From: an uncultured Asticcacaulis sp.
GTDB lineage: Bacteria > Pseudomonadota > Alphaproteobacteria > Caulobacterales > Caulobacteraceae
Assembly (NCBI GenBank): GCA_946480125.1
Contig: CAMLIY010000069.1
Location: 1 to 13,180 of the forward strand
Direction of reading: 5' to 3'
Length of the DNA stretch: 13,180 nt
The translations under genes were made by a program, and so were the position numbers. The notes below the pieces were generated by a model that saw only the letters and a list, made by a program, of their open reading frames with translations, was not told the DNA's origin and ran no database searches. Positions within the stretch are counted from its first letter, which is position 1, and each line of letters opens with the position of its first letter. Below are positions 6,033 to 13,180 of the stretch, piece by piece.

Positions 6033-7457
6033 TTATTCAGCGGGCGTAACCCGGCTTTCCTTGCGCAGGCGGCTATTCCAGCGGCCGAAAGAGAAGTAGA
6101 AGACCAGACCAATAGCCATCCAGATCAGGGTGAAGACCTGGCTCTGGATCGGCAGACTGGAAAAGATGAAGATACAGCCGCCAATGGTGATCAGGCCGAC
6201 CAGCCAATAGAGCGGCGTTTTGAATACCCGCTGCATGTCCGGCAGTTTCCGGCGCAGGATGATCATGGACAGGGCCACGGCCACAAAGGCGATCAGCGTC
6301 CCGGCATTGGAGAGTTCGGCGATTTGTTTCAGCGGCACAAAGCCGGCGAAGATGGCGACGAAGATACCTGTCAGCAGAGTGATCAGAGCCGGTGCCCCCT
6401 TGGCATTGACCTTGGCCACGGCCGAAGGCAGCAGGCCGTCGCGCGCCATGACGAAGAAGATGCGGCTCTGGCCGTACATCATAACCAGTATGACCGACGG
6501 CAGGGCCACAATGGCAGCGCCACCGACCAGCGAGGCCACCAACGGCTGGCCAAGGGTACGCAAGACGTGCGGCAGGGGTTCGCCCGAAGCGGCGATATCC
6601 TGATACCCGACGGCGCCCACGGCCACGGCAGCCACCAGCATATAGATAAAGGTCGAGACGCCCATCGAACCCAGAATACCGATGGTCAGGTCACGGCCAG
6701 GATTCTTGGTTTCTTCGGCCGAGGTTGAAACCGCATCGAAGCCGAAAAAGGCGAAGAAGACGATGGCCGCCGCGGCCATGACGCCGAGCTTTTCACCACC
6801 AACCTCATGCGCCAGAAAACCGAACGGCATGAAGGGATCGTAGTGACCCGCCTGAATCGCGGGGAAACCCAGAACGACAAAAGCGCCGAGGGCAACGATC
6901 TTGACAATGACCAGAATGATATTGAGCGTGGCGCTTTCACGCGCGCCGATCAGCAACAACCCCATGACCGCCAGGGAAACGACGACGGCCGGTAGATTGA
7001 CCAGTCCACCGGCATAGGGACCATTGAGCAGGAAGGCCGGCAAGTGCAAGCCAAGGCCTTGCTCCAGCCAGCCGACTAGGTGGGCCGACCAGCCGACGGC
7101 AACCGTCGAACAGGCCAGGGAATATTCGAGGATCAGCGCCCAGCCGACAACCCAGGCCACAATTTCGCCCATGCTAGAATAGCTGTAGGTATAGGCCGAA
7201 CCGGCGGTGGGGATAAGGGTCGACATTTCGGTGTAGCAGAGGGCGGCGCAGGCGCACACCAGTCCGCACAGGGCGAACGAGACGATCACGCCCGGCCCGG
7301 CCAGACCAGCGCCGACACCGGTCAGGGTATAGATGCCGGTGCCGATGATGCCGCCGATACCCAGCGCCATCAGGTGCGGCCAGCTCAATGTCTTGGCCAG
7401 CGCCTTGCCGTCTTCTTCCGCGCGTCTCAGCGGCTTTAGCGGTCCGAATAATCCCAT
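6033..7457 (-). CDS. APC-superfamily amino acid permease (cationic amino acid transporter-like)
   Basis: A 474-residue inner-membrane transporter with at least 12 hydrophobic segments. Near the N-terminus GIGGIIGTGIYTLTG (33-47) is the unwound TM1 substrate-binding motif of the APC superfamily. It is followed by AGPGVIVSFALCG and CYTEMSTLIPTAGSAYTYSY, the signature of the cationic amino acid transporter/YfnA-like branch, and later by FFAFFGFDAVSTSAEETKNPGRD. It should import amino acids with protons or sodium; the exact substrate is not readable. ATG 7457 follows a GGGAA purine stretch; a TTG at 7469 would add four residues. It lies downstream of the DUF5695-like gene but behind a strong hairpin, and I see no clear promoter or operator in the 58-bp gap, so it depends on read-through or an unseen promoter. 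Its stop abuts the terminator shared with gntR. Confidence -1.
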   Translation of the reverse strand: MGLFGPLKPLRRAEEDGKALAKTLSWPHLMALGIGGIIGTGIYTLTGVGAGLAGPGVIVSFALCGLVCACAALCYTEMSTLIPTAGSAYTYSYSSMGEIVAWVVGWALILEYSLACSTVAVGWSAHLVGWLEQGLGLHLPAFLLNGPYAGGLVNLPAVVVSLAVMGLLLIGARESATLNIILVIVKIVALGAFVVLGFPAIQAGHYDPFMPFGFLAHEVGGEKLGVMAAAAIVFFAFFGFDAVSTSAEETKNPGRDLTIGILGSMGVSTFIYMLVAAVAVGAVGYQDIAASGEPLPHVLRTLGQPLVASLVGGAAIVALPSVILVMMYGQSRIFFVMARDGLLPSAVAKVNAKGAPALITLLTGIFVAIFAGFVPLKQIAELSNAGTLIAFVAVALSMIILRRKLPDMQRVFKTPLYWLVGLITIGGCIFIFSSLPIQSQVFTLIWMAIGLVFYFSFGRWNSRLRKESRVTPAE

Positions 7458-7467
7458 TGTGTTTCCC

Positions 7468-7506
7468 AAAAATATAATTGGCCACGATCCGATATGGATC
7501 GTGGCC
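7468..7506 (-). terminator. Intrinsic terminator or attenuator between the DUF5695-like gene and the permease
   Basis: GGCCACGATCC (7480-7490) and GGATCGTGGCC (7496-7506) form a perfect 11-bp stem with a GATAT loop. On the minus strand the stem is followed by AATTATATTTTT (7468-7479), a good U tract. It ends transcription 9 bp after the DUF5695-like stop, directly ahead of the permease start. Confidence -1.
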
Positions 7507-7515
7507 TGACAAGTG

Positions 7516-10296
7516 TTAATTGGCTTTTGGCGTCAACTCAAGGGTCGTTTCAGTTGTACCCAGTTTGACGATATAGGCGCCGCGTTGCATGTCTGCGTTG
7601 GCGGTGTAGAGCTTGCCGTCCTTGGTGGTCGTCGCCACATTGAGGAAAGCGGTATGTGTATTGGCATCGGCGGGGTTAAGTACCGCCGTCACCTTGCCCG
7701 ATTTCGGATCGTAATTGACCGAGGCAAACTTGCCGGCATCGAGGGTGAGCCACAGGCCCGCCGGCGCGATGAAGACGCGGGCGCGGGCGCTGTCGGTCGG
7801 TTTCATGGTCACCACGCCGTCCGCCTGGCTGACATTGCCGCCGAAACCCGCCCAGCCAAACGTCGGATGATTGACCAGATAGGCAGCGGCGCTGACGGCC
7901 TGGCCATAGAAGCTCATGCCGTAATCGCCGCTCATGGCGTCCCAGTGCATGGCGTCGGGGAAGGAGTGGAAAGCCGAACCGGCAAATCCTTCGCTGTCAA
8001 TATTGGTCAGTGAGCCCATCAGGCCGCCATAGGCGACGCGCAGGAGCTGGAAGTCTGACGGATTGGCGCGATAGGCGTCAAACAAAGGCACGGCATTAAG
8101 CGACGAGCCGTAGTGGTGCAACTGGCGTTCGATGCGCGACTGCTTGCCGGCATAGAGGAAGTCCCAGAAGCGGCGCGCCGAACCGTTATAGCCCCAGTGC
8201 GGAATGGTCGGGTCATAGGCAAGGATGACCTCGCGCGTGACATCGGCCGCCTTTTCGTCACCGAAATAGCGCGACCACATATAGACCTCGGCCTGGCCGG
8301 TCGAATCCCACGGCATTTCCGAGCCAAAGGGATATTTCAGAGTCTTCCAGATGTCGGCGCGGCCCTTCATCATTGTCTCGATTTCCGAAGCCTCTGCGGT
8401 AAAGCCCTCGCGCTTCAGGTCTTCGAGAATATAGACGAAGACATCGCCTTCCATCTGGCCGAACTGCGTATAGTAAGGCGCCTTGGTCATCATCGCCTTG
8501 GTGGTTTCGGCGGCGCGCGTCAGGTAGGTCTGCCAGGTTTCCTTCGTTACCAGGCCGTCATGATAGCGGCCGAGGCGGTAAAGCGTCCACCAGGCGGCGG
8601 CGACGTGCGGATAGTTGTAAGAGCGGCCGAGATCGGCGGCGCCTTCGCGGTCCCACGCCGACCAGGTGTTCCAGTTGAGTTTCGGATCGTAGGTGCCTTC
8701 GGGCATGGTTTTGGGATCGTAGAACATGACCGACTTGTGGACGCCGTACTTGTCGGCGCCTTCAGGCACCTGTATCTGGCCCCACAGGGTGGTGTCGGCG
8801 AACTGCTCGAACTTGGCGACCTCTTCCGGCACCGGATTATCGAGTTGCTTCATGATGGTGGCCAGCCAGGAACCGGCGCCGCCTTCATCGCTCAGGCCGG
8901 AAATCCACACGCGATTGTCCTGGGTGATGATATGGTTCTCGTCGCGGTCATAGCCCATGATCGAAGGGCTGCGCTTGAAGGGATCGGACGGATTTTCGTA
9001 CCATTGCTTTGTCGTCAGGAAATGCCCCATATCTGCCACCACCTGCTGTTCCGGCTTGGTGACGAGATAATGCACGGTCTGGACTGAGCCATCGGCATAG
9101 GCAATGGTCATACGGGCGCGGCCGTCAACTTTGCCAGTGACGGCATATTTCACCCAGCCGTCCTTGGCCTTTTGCGACGCGCCAACCGCAAGCGCGCCTT
9201 CGGGGAAGACGCTGACCGACTTCACGGCCTGCGCCGAATGAACGAACAGTTCGGCATCCGTATCAGTCGGGACCACATAGCCCGGCAGGCCGATGACGAC
9301 CGGCCGGCCGTTCTGCATCAGGGTCGTTTCGATTTCACGAATGGAGGGCGACAGCACGAAGCGCACGCCGATGGTGCGGCTCTCGCCGGCCTTCAGGATA
9401 AGCGAGGTGGGCTCGTTCCATTGCTGAATGCCCTTCCAGTCGGTATCGGCAAAGCCCTTCGAGGCGACCATCCAGTCGTAGAAACCCTCGAAGGTCATGT
9501 TGCGCTGTTCGGGGTCGTTATAGATCTTCAGCGACTTGTCTTCGTTACGCTGATTGAGGATTGGCTTGTACAGCTCGAACGGCGTATATTTTTCCGGCAG
9601 GACCAACAGCGACGGACCGGCGCCATTGAGACGATTGACCTGGAGATAGCCGGCGTCGCGGCCGACATAAGGGTCATAGAAGGACGCCGTTTCATGCGCG
9701 TCATCGAGGTGACGGCCGGTGATGATGTTATCGAACACCATCGGCAGACCCAGGCCACCGATCTCGATCGCCGTCTTGCCGGGATTGGTCAGGGTGTAGC
9801 GCAGAACCAGCTTACCCGCGACGACCGACCAGGCGCGCGTTACCTTGAGCGGAAAACCGGCGCCAAGCGAAGGCGTGATATCGGCGGCGGCAAGCGTGCC
9901 GTTGACCTTCAGAGGCTTTACCTTGGCGCGCTTGAAAGCGGTCGAATAGTCGCTCCAGTCGGTCGCCCCTACGGCGCGCAGACGCAGGTCGAGATCGCCA
10001 ATCCGGTAGGCGCCATCACCGAGGCGTTGGGTAAAGCGATTGGAAGGCGCGAAATCAAAGCCATCCTTCGCCGCTTTGGGCGCCAGCGACACCAGGGTCT
10101 GCGAAGTCTGTTGCAGGGACAGCATGAAATCGGGGGTGTCAAACACCTGCACCTGGGCATCCGGGCTGTTCCACGGCTGAACCGCCCCGGCGGTTTGCGC
10201 CATCACCGGCAAAGCGACACCGCTTAGTGTCAGGGCCGCGGCCAGAACCAGCAGGCTCGAACAGCGGTGGAAAGCGGAGACGGTGCGACGGGTCAT
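7516..10296 (-). CDS. Large secreted DUF5695-like protein, possibly carbohydrate-active
   Basis: A 926-residue exported protein. ATG 10296 has AAGG 7 bases upstream (10304-10307) and opens a clear Sec signal peptide: basic MTRRTVSAFHR, a hydrophobic core, and a cleavage site after PVMA before QT. The first ~350 residues look beta-rich, the middle (about 430-780) is helical and very rich in Trp, Tyr and His (for example HWGYNGSARRFWDF near residue 700, and SMSGDYGMSFYGQ-like stretches), and the end is again beta-rich. This beta-sandwich plus helical-toroid plus beta layout is like several glycoside hydrolases and polysaccharide lyases. I recall such proteins being annotated as DUF5695, without a proven activity. 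It lies 89 bp downstream of the S9 gene and carries its own candidate operator. A role in removing sugars from glycoproteins is conjecture. Confidence -1.
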   Translation of the reverse strand: MTRRTVSAFHRCSSLLVLAAALTLSGVALPVMAQTAGAVQPWNSPDAQVQVFDTPDFMLSLQQTSQTLVSLAPKAAKDGFDFAPSNRFTQRLGDGAYRIGDLDLRLRAVGATDWSDYSTAFKRAKVKPLKVNGTLAAADITPSLGAGFPLKVTRAWSVVAGKLVLRYTLTNPGKTAIEIGGLGLPMVFDNIITGRHLDDAHETASFYDPYVGRDAGYLQVNRLNGAGPSLLVLPEKYTPFELYKPILNQRNEDKSLKIYNDPEQRNMTFEGFYDWMVASKGFADTDWKGIQQWNEPTSLILKAGESRTIGVRFVLSPSIREIETTLMQNGRPVVIGLPGYVVPTDTDAELFVHSAQAVKSVSVFPEGALAVGASQKAKDGWVKYAVTGKVDGRARMTIAYADGSVQTVHYLVTKPEQQVVADMGHFLTTKQWYENPSDPFKRSPSIMGYDRDENHIITQDNRVWISGLSDEGGAGSWLATIMKQLDNPVPEEVAKFEQFADTTLWGQIQVPEGADKYGVHKSVMFYDPKTMPEGTYDPKLNWNTWSAWDREGAADLGRSYNYPHVAAAWWTLYRLGRYHDGLVTKETWQTYLTRAAETTKAMMTKAPYYTQFGQMEGDVFVYILEDLKREGFTAEASEIETMMKGRADIWKTLKYPFGSEMPWDSTGQAEVYMWSRYFGDEKAADVTREVILAYDPTIPHWGYNGSARRFWDFLYAGKQSRIERQLHHYGSSLNAVPLFDAYRANPSDFQLLRVAYGGLMGSLTNIDSEGFAGSAFHSFPDAMHWDAMSGDYGMSFYGQAVSAAAYLVNHPTFGWAGFGGNVSQADGVVTMKPTDSARARVFIAPAGLWLTLDAGKFASVNYDPKSGKVTAVLNPADANTHTAFLNVATTTKDGKLYTANADMQRGAYIVKLGTTETTLELTPKAN

Positions 10297-10303
10297 TAAC
10301 TGG

Positions 10304-10307
10304 CCTT
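10304..10307 (-). promoter_or_regulatory. Ribosome binding site of the DUF5695-like gene
   Basis: AAGG on the minus strand, 7 bases before ATG 10296. It supports this start, which also places the signal peptide at the N-terminus, over an in-frame TTG at 10347. Confidence -1.
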
Positions 10308-10358
10308 GGATGAATAGGATCGATATCCATGTAAAACACCGATCCAATTGTCCGTCAA

Positions 10359-10371
10359 ATATAAATTATAC
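10359..10371. promoter_or_regulatory. Candidate GntR operator, site D
   Basis: Minus strand GTATA-ATT-TATAT, 10 of 13 positions identical to site C; the weakest of the four sites. It lies in the 89-bp gap upstream of the DUF5695-like gene, centred about 69 bp from its start. It includes a TATAAT that could be a -10, although no matching -35 is evident; TTGACG just downstream with a TTTACA 17 bp later is an alternative promoter. Confidence -1.
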
Positions 10372-10385
10372 GATTTTGTGACAGA

Positions 10386-12710
10386 TCACGGCGCTTTCGG
10401 TGCCGTTTCCGGCAAGGCGTTCCAGTCGGGCGTCGGCTCGTTACGCAGATAGCGTACGAAGTAATCATACTGGCGGCGAAGGCCGTAGCTGAAATCCCCG
10501 ACATTCCGCAGGGCGCCGTGGCCCTGGTTCGGCGCCACGATCAGATCGAAATCCTTGCGCGCCTTGATCAGGTTATTAACCACCTGCATCGTCGAGGACG
10601 GATCGACATTCGAATCCTGCTCGCCGACGATCATCAGGATGTGGCCCTGTAATCGCCAGGCATTATCGACGCCGGAGGACTGGCTGTACGACTCATCGAC
10701 TGGCCAGCCCATCCATTCCTCGTTCCAGCTTATCTTGTCCATGCGATTGTCATAGCAGCCGGCATAGGCGACGGCGGCCTTGTAGAAGTCCGGATGGAAT
10801 TCCAGGGCGCCCAGCGAACTTTGTCCACCGGCTGATCCGCCATAGATGCCGACACGGCTAATATCGTACCATGGGTATTTCGCCGCCAGCGCCTTGTGCC
10901 ACAGGATACGGTCGGGGAAGCCGGAATCACCGACATTCTTCCAGGCCACATCATGGAAGGCCTTGGAGCGGTTCATCGTACCCATGCCGTCGATCTGAAC
11001 CACAATAAAGCCGAGATCGGCCTGGGCCTGCATCCCCACCACCTTGTCGCCGCCCGCATGCAAGCCGAAGGGCCAGAAGGTCTTGGGGACAAAATTGTCA
11101 TGCGGCCCGGCATAGATGTTCTCGATTACCGGATATTTCTTGTTGGGGTCGAAATCACGCGGCCGGACAATGATCCCCCAGATGTCGGTCTTGCCGTCGC
11201 GGCCCTTGGCGGTGAAAACCTCCGGCGCCTTGAAACCGGCGGCCGTCAGTTTGGTGATATCGCCATGCTCGACCTCGGTGACCAGCTTACCGTCGGCGCT
11301 GTGCAGCTCGGCGATATTGGGCAGGTCGATGCGGGAATAGGTATCGACATAGTAAGCCGTGTCGCTGGAGAAACTCACATCGTGCCAGGCATCGGTCGTG
11401 GTGATCGGCGTCAGATGCCGACCGTCGAAATCGACGCGGAAGACGTGCTGAAAATACGGGTCCTTGCCGGCATACATTCCGCTGGCGGCGAACCATATCT
11501 GGCGCGTCTGGTCATCGACTTTGAGCACCTTGCGCACCACCCAGTCGCCCCTGGTGATCTGGGTCTTCACCTTTCCGGTCGTCTGGTCATAAAGGTAAAG
11601 GTGATTCCAGCCGTCGCGTTCCGACATCCAGATCAGTTCCTTCCCCAGTCCGCCGACATCGTGGCTGTAACGGCGCTCCATATTGACGAAGGTATCGGCA
11701 TGATCCTCGGCGACGATGCGGGCCACTCCGGTTTTGGCGCTGGCTTCGATCAGGCGGTAAGCCTGATGGCCGCGTTGATCGTATTCGAAGGTAATGGCCG
11801 AGGAATCCGCCCGCCAGCTGATATCGGACATGGTGTACGGGTTGGGGAACAGGTCGAACGGCACGCCGATTTCCTTGCGCGCCGCCACATCGAATAGCAC
11901 CGGCCGGTCGATATCTACCGCATCTCCCGGCTTGGGATAGAGCTGGGTAGCGAGTTTCGGCTGCCCGCCGCCTTCCGGCCATGACACCACCCGCGTCACG
12001 CGACGGGCAAAACCGGGACGCACGCGATAGGCGGCCAGTTTCCGCGAATCCGGCGACCAGACGACCGATTGCGGATCATAGAACTCGCCTTCGGAGCCAT
12101 CGGTGCTGAGAACGGTCACGGCGCCGCCGGTTGCCGGCTGCACCACCACATTGAAGCCCTGCACAAAGGCCACCCATTTTCCATCTGGTGACGACTTCGG
12201 CGTATTGTCGGCCGGAATGGCCGGGTCGCGCACCACACCGAAACCGCGCGGCTGGCCGGTGCCTTCCGGCACATGGGCGCATACATAGTCGGTCAAGGTA
12301 CACGACCAGGCATTTTCCTCATCGAGGTAAGCCACCAGCCCCTTGCCACCGTCGATAAAAGTCACCGAGGTCAGCGGCTCGGTAAAAGGCAGGTGCAGGC
12401 CGCTATAGGTTTGCCCCAGAGCCTGGCTGAGAGACGCCGCCAGCCGGTCCTGATCAAAGGCGGGGGATTTTTGCTTCGTATCGGCATCCATCATGATAAA
12501 CTGGAAACCGCCCGTCACCGTCTTGCGGTAGATAAAGCGGTGCGTGCCCTCTATCCATTGCGCCGGCTCGGCGATATTCTCAGTAAGGCCTGACCAATCA
12601 TTGCGCAGGTTGAGCGAACGCTGATAATCGGCAACGGTCGGCGCGGCGGATGCAGATGTCACTGCCAAAATAGCCAGACTCACCGTTAAAAGAGCTGTTT
12701 GCGTCCGCAT
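10386..12710 (-). CDS. Secreted S9 prolyl oligopeptidase, dipeptidyl-peptidase IV-like
   Basis: A 774-residue exported serine peptidase. A Sec signal peptide (MRTQTALL start, cleavage after SASA before AP) leads into an N-terminal DPP-IV beta-propeller (about 30-510, with repeated WSPDSRKLA and SWRADSSAITF blades). A C-terminal alpha/beta-hydrolase domain (about 520-770) follows. The triad is complete: Ser626 in GGSAGG, Asp699 in GEQDSN, His731 in NQGHG, with family-typical spacing. S9B enzymes release X-Pro or X-Ala dipeptides from peptide N-termini, here in the periplasm or at the cell surface, which would feed the cytoplasmic M24 peptidase. I chose ATG 12710, preceded by AAGAGG and GGAAAG, because it gives a clean signal peptide; ATG 12731 would add seven residues (MARGGKN). 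The promoter holds the best copy of the shared operator. S9 membership is certain; DPP-IV specificity is likely. Confidence -1.
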   Translation of the reverse strand: MRTQTALLTVSLAILAVTSASAAPTVADYQRSLNLRNDWSGLTENIAEPAQWIEGTHRFIYRKTVTGGFQFIMMDADTKQKSPAFDQDRLAASLSQALGQTYSGLHLPFTEPLTSVTFIDGGKGLVAYLDEENAWSCTLTDYVCAHVPEGTGQPRGFGVVRDPAIPADNTPKSSPDGKWVAFVQGFNVVVQPATGGAVTVLSTDGSEGEFYDPQSVVWSPDSRKLAAYRVRPGFARRVTRVVSWPEGGGQPKLATQLYPKPGDAVDIDRPVLFDVAARKEIGVPFDLFPNPYTMSDISWRADSSAITFEYDQRGHQAYRLIEASAKTGVARIVAEDHADTFVNMERRYSHDVGGLGKELIWMSERDGWNHLYLYDQTTGKVKTQITRGDWVVRKVLKVDDQTRQIWFAASGMYAGKDPYFQHVFRVDFDGRHLTPITTTDAWHDVSFSSDTAYYVDTYSRIDLPNIAELHSADGKLVTEVEHGDITKLTAAGFKAPEVFTAKGRDGKTDIWGIIVRPRDFDPNKKYPVIENIYAGPHDNFVPKTFWPFGLHAGGDKVVGMQAQADLGFIVVQIDGMGTMNRSKAFHDVAWKNVGDSGFPDRILWHKALAAKYPWYDISRVGIYGGSAGGQSSLGALEFHPDFYKAAVAYAGCYDNRMDKISWNEEWMGWPVDESYSQSSGVDNAWRLQGHILMIVGEQDSNVDPSSTMQVVNNLIKARKDFDLIVAPNQGHGALRNVGDFSYGLRRQYDYFVRYLRNEPTPDWNALPETAPKAP

Positions 12711-12752
12711 ATTCTTTCCGCCTCTTGCCATTCTTACGATATCCAGCTTAGA

Positions 12753-12780
12753 TGTATACTATATACCGAAGGCCGGACAA
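12753..12780 (-). promoter_or_regulatory. Promoter of the S9 peptidase gene
   Basis: On the minus strand TTGTCC (12775-12780) and TATACA (12753-12758) are separated by 16 bp. The -10 lies within the candidate operator 12754-12766. On the plus strand TATACT (12755-12760) could serve the divergent gene at 12805, but I see no good -35 for it. Confidence -1.
12754..12766. promoter_or_regulatory. Candidate GntR operator, site C (best copy)
   Basis: GTATA-CTA-TATAC, with perfect 5-bp inverted arms around a 3-bp spacer. It lies midway in the 94-bp divergent region, 50 bp from the S9 start and 45 bp from the start at 12805, so one bound repressor could control both directions. Confidence -1.
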
Positions 12781-12804
12781 GCCGTTAATTCAGGGATTCC
12801 CGTT

Positions 12805-13180
12805 ATGCGCAAACTATTGATGACGACCATGCTCACCACGATTCTGGGCGGCCTGCTGCTCGCACAAACGGTTGCGGCGGAAATCCCGAAAGGCGGCTGG
12901 GTGTTCGATTCGTCGCCCGACTTTCCCGGCTTCACGCGGCTGATCATCGACGAAAAGAAGGGCCAACTTTCGGGCAAGGTCACAACCCAATGGTACGGCG
13001 ACAAGCCACTTACCGACCTGCATACCGATGGCGACAATCTGGTCTTCAAGCTTTATAATGGTAACAAGAACGTCAAGATGAGCGATATTGTGGTCAAGCC
13101 GGAGGGTAAAGCCATCCGCATGACCGGCAAGGTCTGGTATCAGGATTTCGACCTGACCGCCCACAAGGGCAAGCGCTCGG
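12805..13180 (+). CDS. Unrecognised secreted protein, 3' end outside the window
   Basis: Open from ATG 12805 to the window end (125 full codons, no stop), so the gene continues. AGGGA (12792-12796) sits 8 bases before the start. The first 25 residues are a clear Sec signal peptide (basic MRKLL, hydrophobic core, cleavage after TVAA before EIPKG). The mature part begins GGWVFDSSPDFPGFTRLIIDE and alternates short beta-like strands with polar turns (GQLSGKVTTQWYGD, TDGDNLVFKLYNGN). This resembles small beta-barrel or beta-sandwich modules often found at the front of exported hydrolases; no catalytic motif is reached. I do not recognise the family. It shares a divergent promoter region and operator C with the S9 peptidase, which suggests a role in the same peptide-scavenging response. 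Base composition and codon use match its neighbours. Confidence -1.
   Translation, partial: MRKLLMTTMLTTILGGLLLAQTVAAEIPKGGWVFDSSPDFPGFTRLIIDEKKGQLSGKVTTQWYGDKPLTDLHTDGDNLVFKLYNGNKNVKMSDIVVKPEGKAIRMTGKVWYQDFDLTAHKGKRS

Noticed and set aside
10378..10389. GTGA-CAGA-TCAC inverted repeat resembling a CRP/FNR site
   Set aside because: The spacer is 4 instead of 6 bases and the repeat covers the S9 stop codon; arms of 4 bp are too short to support a regulator site.

Overview
This window comes from a GC-rich chromosome, most likely an alphaproteobacterium of the Caulobacterales type (Asticcacaulis or Caulobacter-like). That placement rests on base composition, on the density of secreted peptidases and on general protein character; no marker gene is present, so it is tentative. 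No RNA gene, insertion sequence, prophage or CRISPR array is visible. Almost all of the DNA is coding.

Layout from left to right. Positions 1-2257 (+) hold the end of a DUF885-type peptidase and a tightly coupled secreted HExxH metallopeptidase of unknown family. Convergent to them, with only 3 bp between stop codons, is a minus-strand pair: a DadA-like FAD amino-acid dehydrogenase (3475-4707) followed by an M24 (prolidase/aminopeptidase P-like) peptidase (2261-3442). Divergent from the pair lies a broken dihydrodipicolinate-synthase-family gene (4790-5112), reduced to its first 11 codons joined to its last ~100. Next come a GntR/FCD repressor-type regulator (5322-5981, +) and, sharing its terminator, a minus-strand series: an APC amino acid permease (6033-7457), a large secreted DUF5695-like protein (7516-10296) and a secreted S9 dipeptidyl-peptidase IV-like enzyme (10386-12710). 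Divergent from S9 is the start of an unrecognised secreted protein (12805 to the window end, +).

How the genes may work together: the set looks like a peptide-scavenging locus biased toward proline-containing peptides. It has exported DPP-IV-like and other peptidases, a permease, a cytoplasmic X-Pro-type peptidase, an FAD dehydrogenase and a lost DapA-family enzyme. The combination of FAD D-amino-acid dehydrogenase, DapA-family enzyme and GntR regulator is the one known from trans-4-hydroxyproline catabolism (hyp/lhp genes). Degradation of hydroxyproline-rich protein (collagen, or plant extensin/arabinogalactan protein) is therefore an attractive inference, not a proven function; no hydroxyproline epimerase or ketoglutarate-semialdehyde dehydrogenase is in view.

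The most interesting signal is a shared 13-bp imperfect inverted repeat, consensus GTATA-nWW-TATAn, found in four intergenic promoter regions: dadA-like/pseudogene, gntR, DUF5695-like, and S9/12805. It overlaps plausible -10 elements and is probably the operator of the local GntR protein. It would tie the peptidases, the dehydrogenase, the DUF5695-like protein and the unknown exported protein into one regulon.
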